Shown here: positions 46,237-49,242 of the stretch, piece by piece
Position numbering within the stretch: the first letter of the stretch is position 1
Layout of the letters: each line of letters starts with the position of its first letter
Assembly: GCA_030589945.1 (NCBI GenBank)
Contig: JAUUZN010000011.1
Location: 1-49,242 of the forward strand
DNA from: Gammaproteobacteria bacterium
GTDB lineage: Bacteria; Pseudomonadota; Gammaproteobacteria; Enterobacterales; GCA-2746155
Direction of reading: 5' to 3'
DNA length: 49,242 nt
Made by a program: the position numbers and the translations under genes
Notes under the pieces: generated by a model
What the model saw: only the letters and a program-made list of their open reading frames with translations
Told to the model about the DNA's origin: nothing
Database searches by the model: none

Positions 46237-46304
46237 GTGCCTGATATTTGTAGACCTAATTTGTATAAGACAATATTCCTTCAACTCAATAGGGAAAACA
46301 GAAT

Positions 46305-47546
46305 ATGAGCGAGCCGCGGCGAATTGTAATCACTGGAGCAGGTGCTCTGAGTCCTGTTGGCAATGACATTGATTCAATATGGTCTAACTTATTGGCTGGT
46401 AACAGTGGCATTAGTCTTAATCAGGTTTTTGACACCACTGACTATTCAACAAAGATTGGAGGCGCGGTTAAAAACTTTAGTCCCGAGCCATACATTACTC
46501 CCAAAGATACCAAAAAAATTGATCTATTCATCCAGTACGGCATTGTCGCATCCTGTCTTGCAATGGAAGATTCAGGTCTTGAGGTCACCGATTCAAATCG
46601 ACACCGAATAGGCACTCTCATTGGTGCAGGGATTGGTGGCATGACGACCATCGAAAAATACCATAGTGCTATGCTAAATCGTGGCCCTCGTAGAGTTTCC
46701 CCATTTTTTACACCCGGAACCATTATCAACATGATTTCTGGGCTGGTTTCTATGAAGTATGGATTGACGGGACCAAACTTATCCATTGTTACCGCCTGTA
46801 CCACCGGTTTACATTGCATTGGACAGGCCGCTAGGATGATTGCCTACGGTGATGCTGATGCTGTGGTTGCAGGAGGTTCTGAAATGGCCACTACACCACT
46901 GAGCATTGCTGGGTTTGCTTCTGCTAAAGCCTTGTCGAAACGTAATGATGCACCAGAGCTAGCATCCAGACCTTGGGATAAAGATCGAGATGGATTTGTG
47001 CTTTCTGATGGCGCAGGCATCGTGATTGTTGAAGCCCTCGACCATGCCACGGATCGCGGCGCCAATATTCTTGCTGAAATCGTAGGTTTTGGTATGAGTG
47101 GTGACGCCTATCATATGACATCACCCCCTGAAAATGGTGATGGTGCAGCTCTTGCGATGGTCAATGCGCTCAATGATGCAAAAGTATCTGTTGCTGACAT
47201 TGGTTACATCAATGCTCATGGAACATCAACAAAGGCTGGCGATTTAGCAGAAACTCGTGCGATTAAATCAGTCTTTGGACATCACGTAGATGGTTTGTCG
47301 GTTTCTTCAACAAAATCGATGACGGGACATCTGTTAGGTGCTTCAGGTTCATTTGAAACCATTGTGACCGCTCTTGCTCTGAGGGATCAGGTGATGCCGC
47401 CAACCATTAATCTCGATAATCCTGATGATGAATGTGACTTGGACTATGTTGCCCATACTGCAAAACAAAAGTCCATGGACTATGCTCTTTGTAATTCCTT
47501 TGGATTTGGTGGCACTAATGGCAGCCTCGTGCTTAAACGCATTTAA
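46305..47546 (+). CDS. fabF: 3-oxoacyl-ACP synthase II FabF
   Basis: Condensing enzyme elongating acyl-ACP with malonyl-ACP. Seen: the KS fold with catalytic Cys165 in [11 protein letters not shown] and the two His in [12 protein letters not shown] and [19 protein letters not shown] at the C terminus. Length 413 typical. Shine-Dalgarno AGGGAA. It lies downstream of the acpP terminator, so transcription depends on read-through or a promoter in 46237-46304, where none is convincing. Confidence 0.96.
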   Translation: MSEPRRIVITGAGALSPVGNDIDSIWSNLLAGNSGISLNQVFDTTDYSTKIGGAVKNFSPEPYITPKDTKKIDLFIQYGIVASCLAMEDSGLEVTDSNRHRIGTLIGAGIGGMTTIEKYHSAMLNRGPRRVSPFFTPGTIINMISGLVSMKYGLTGPNLSIVTACTTGLHCIGQAARMIAYGDADAVVAGGSEMATTPLSIAGFASAKALSKRNDAPELASRPWDKDRDGFVLSDGAGIVIVEALDHATDRGANILAEIVGFGMSGDAYHMTSPPENGDGAALAMVNALNDAKVSVADIGYINAHGTSTKAGDLAETRAIKSVFGHHVDGLSVSSTKSMTGHLLGASGSFETIVTALALRDQVMPPTINLDNPDDECDLDYVAHTAKQKSMDYALCNSFGFGGTNGSLVLKRI

Positions 47547-47552
47547 GCAAAC

Positions 47553-47580
47553 CCATTCCATATTAACCATTCCACATTAA
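47553..47580. repeat. Tandem 14-base repeat between fabF and pabC
   Basis: CCATTCCATATTAA (47553-47566) followed directly by CCATTCCACATTAA (47567-47580), 13 of 14 identical. It may be a slippage duplication just after the fabF stop; a regulatory role is not indicated. Confidence 0.6.
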
Positions 47581-47597
47581 CAAAAAGATAAGTCATC

Positions 47598-48437
47598 ATG
47601 AGGCAAAAGAGTTTCAGAAATGGTCAGAACATCGATGTTCATGCCGCTACGGATAGAAGTCTGTTGTATGGTGATGGCGTCTTCACAACCATTGCCATCA
47701 ATAATCAAAAACCTCTTTTGCTTGATGAGCACATTAACCGCCTTTATCGTGACGCAAAAAAAATAGCGATTCCTAGTGTATCAAAAGACATCATTCTTAA
47801 GCGATTAACCGATGCCCTTGAACAGTGGTTTGAATCCTCGAGTTCAGATAATGCCATCGCTCGAATAACCATCAGCCGGAGTTCTGGTGGTAGAGGCTAT
47901 CAATGTCTTGATGCTGAACCGGTTTATTGGATTAATCTTTCTCCATGGCCAACTCACATTGAGCCACTAAGAGAAGAAGGAGTGTCATTGCGCATGTGCT
48001 CGCAGCTTTTATCAAACAATCCTAGTTTAGCCGGTATCAAACATTGCAATCGCTTAGAGCAGGTTCTAGCAAGAGATGAATGGCGTGATGAAACCATCCA
48101 TGAAGGCTTAATGGCGGACATGGATGGCAATATTATCGAAGGCACCATGAGCAATTTTTTTATTGTTAAAGAGGGTGTAATCAGCACTCCTGAGTTAAGC
48201 CACAGCGGTGTTGATGGCATTATGAGAAACACAGTAATAAACGCTGCAAAGTTACAAAATCTAGACATTAAGATTAGAACCATCTCGAAATCAGATATCT
48301 TATCTGCAGATGCAATTTTTATTAGCAACTCGATTATCGAAATTTGGCCGGTGAATCGTTTTGATGGTAACCAATACTCAAAACTAGCAATAATTACTGA
48401 CTTGCAATCTAAACTTCGTAGTATGATACATGGATGA
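47598..48437 (+). CDS. pabC: Aminodeoxychorismate lyase
   Basis: PLP enzyme of the branched-chain aminotransferase fold that makes p-aminobenzoate for folate. Seen: RSLLYGDGVFTTI, NRLYRDAKKIAIP, the PLP Lys region LAGIKHCNRLEQVLARDEW, and EGTMSNFFIVK. Length 279. It lies between fabF and mltG, as in E. coli; the mltG start overlaps its stop by four bases (ATGA). Confidence 0.93.
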   Translation: MRQKSFRNGQNIDVHAATDRSLLYGDGVFTTIAINNQKPLLLDEHINRLYRDAKKIAIPSVSKDIILKRLTDALEQWFESSSSDNAIARITISRSSGGRGYQCLDAEPVYWINLSPWPTHIEPLREEGVSLRMCSQLLSNNPSLAGIKHCNRLEQVLARDEWRDETIHEGLMADMDGNIIEGTMSNFFIVKEGVISTPELSHSGVDGIMRNTVINAAKLQNLDIKIRTISKSDILSADAIFISNSIIEIWPVNRFDGNQYSKLAIITDLQSKLRSMIHG

Positions 48438-49242
48438 AACCACTTCTTTTTAAATCCATCGCACTTGCTGTCTTAATCGGTTCACTTTCACTGGGCTGGT
48501 TGTGGATGAACTTTGTTGGGATGATGGATACACGCGCTAATATTCCTGAGCAAGGACTGATCATAGACATTGTAGAGGGTGATAACTTTGCAAAAATTGT
48601 TCAGCGTTTAGAGAGTCAAAATATCATCACATCAAGCCTCTATCCTAAAATTGCAGGCAAGTTGTATCCAGAAATCACATTATTGAAAAAGGGTGAATAT
48701 CTTTTAGATGATCAATTAACAGTCTTCGAACTATTTAAAAAACTCAGTAGTGGTAAGGTTCGATTTCATCAAGTTCAGTTCATTGAAGGCTGGACCTTTA
48801 ACGATTTTAAAAAGGCCTTAGAGCAACAGCCAGTTGTTACACAAAAGTTACATAACTTAAGCACAAAAGAGATCATGACGTTAGTCAATAGTGAATATGA
48901 TCATCCAGAAGGTTGGTTTTATCCTGATACCTATAATTTTACCAAGGGTACTTCAGACATCAAAATCTTAAAAATGTCATATCAGAGCATGAAGCAAAAA
49001 TTAGAACGACACTGGCAGCAACGAGACTTAGGATTACCCTATGACTCACAGTATGAAGTTCTTATTATGGCGTCAATCATTGAAAAAGAAACCGGGCTTG
49101 CAGGTGAGCGTGACCGAATAGCGGGCGTATTTGTCAGACGTTTACTGAAGAACATGCGTTTACAAACCGATCCAACCATCATTTATGGATTAGGTGAAAA
49201 TTTTGATGGCGACTTGAAATTTGTTCATTTGAGAACCGATGG
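48434..49242 (+). CDS. mltG: Endolytic transglycosylase MltG, 3' end cut by window
   Basis: Inner-membrane enzyme that cuts nascent peptidoglycan glycan strands and sets their length. Seen: one N-terminal membrane helix (about 5-27), a LysM-like region (about 40-110) with VEGDNFAKIVQRL, and the catalytic segment MASIIEKETG with the conserved Glu, followed by RLQTDPTIIYGLG. 269 codons are visible; about 70 more are expected. The start ATG overlaps the pabC stop. Confidence 0.95.
   Translation, partial: MKPLLFKSIALAVLIGSLSLGWLWMNFVGMMDTRANIPEQGLIIDIVEGDNFAKIVQRLESQNIITSSLYPKIAGKLYPEITLLKKGEYLLDDQLTVFELFKKLSSGKVRFHQVQFIEGWTFNDFKKALEQQPVVTQKLHNLSTKEIMTLVNSEYDHPEGWFYPDTYNFTKGTSDIKILKMSYQSMKQKLERHWQQRDLGLPYDSQYEVLIMASIIEKETGLAGERDRIAGVFVRRLLKNMRLQTDPTIIYGLGENFDGDLKFVHLRTD

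Noticed and set aside
1-49242. CRISPR array, insertion sequence or prophage
   Set aside because: No regularly spaced repeats, transposase or phage gene was seen on either strand.

Overview
The window is a chromosomal segment of an AT-rich gammaproteobacterium. The evidence is the conserved order asd-fimV-truA-accD-folC-dedD-purF at the left and yceD-rpmF-plsX-fabG-acpP-fabF-pabC-mltG at the right, together with CysB, NagZ, FimV/HubP and an SppA/AnsA pair. A sodium-pumping oxaloacetate decarboxylase and an AgcS-type symporter suggest a marine or sodium-using lifestyle; this is inference, and I cannot name a genus. No insertion sequence, prophage, CRISPR array or plasmid-type gene was found, and both window ends cut through a gene (asd on the left, mltG on the right).

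Left block (1-14539, all + strand): amino-acid, cell-pole and housekeeping genes. They are asd, a FimV/HubP-like polar protein, truA, accD, folC, a DedD-like SPOR protein and purF. PurF is followed almost without gaps by a small acyltransferase, a gamma-glutamyltransferase and oadGAB. trpF and cvpA, often found in this neighbourhood in relatives, are absent here.

Centre (14570-33332): an RDD membrane protein, an AgcS symporter with a large extra domain and an acyl-CoA dehydrogenase. Then come tRNA-Arg(CCT), an orphan two-PAS histidine kinase, a cyclic-nucleotide-binding regulator and a membrane fatty-acid/sterol hydroxylase. These are followed by two small exported domain-of-unknown-function proteins, a hypothetical protein, a lysine 2,3-aminomutase-like radical SAM enzyme, and a REC-kinase-REC hybrid. 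Next is a large protein I do not recognise, a DUF1315 (YeaC-like) protein, a protein strongly resembling the lysine-ketoglutarate-reductase half of animal AASS, and the sppA-ansA pair on the minus strand.

Right of centre (33777-42829): a chalcone-isomerase-like exported protein and nagZ. A three-gene minus-strand signalling unit follows (REC-TPR regulator, small soluble kinase, membrane-anchored protein), then a 5'-nucleotidase, cysB, L-serine dehydratase and an exported one-cysteine peroxiredoxin.

Right block (42951-49242): the fatty-acid cluster, with fabH and fabD missing between plsX and fabG. A good sigma70-type promoter precedes yceD, and a strong intrinsic terminator separates acpP from fabF.

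The best candidates for undescribed biology are the REC-TPR/kinase/membrane-protein unit (35439-38634), the unrecognised 438-residue protein with its own promoter (27440-28756), and the stand-alone LKR-like protein (29105-30412) in the same region as the aminomutase. No single striking new system stands out beyond these.
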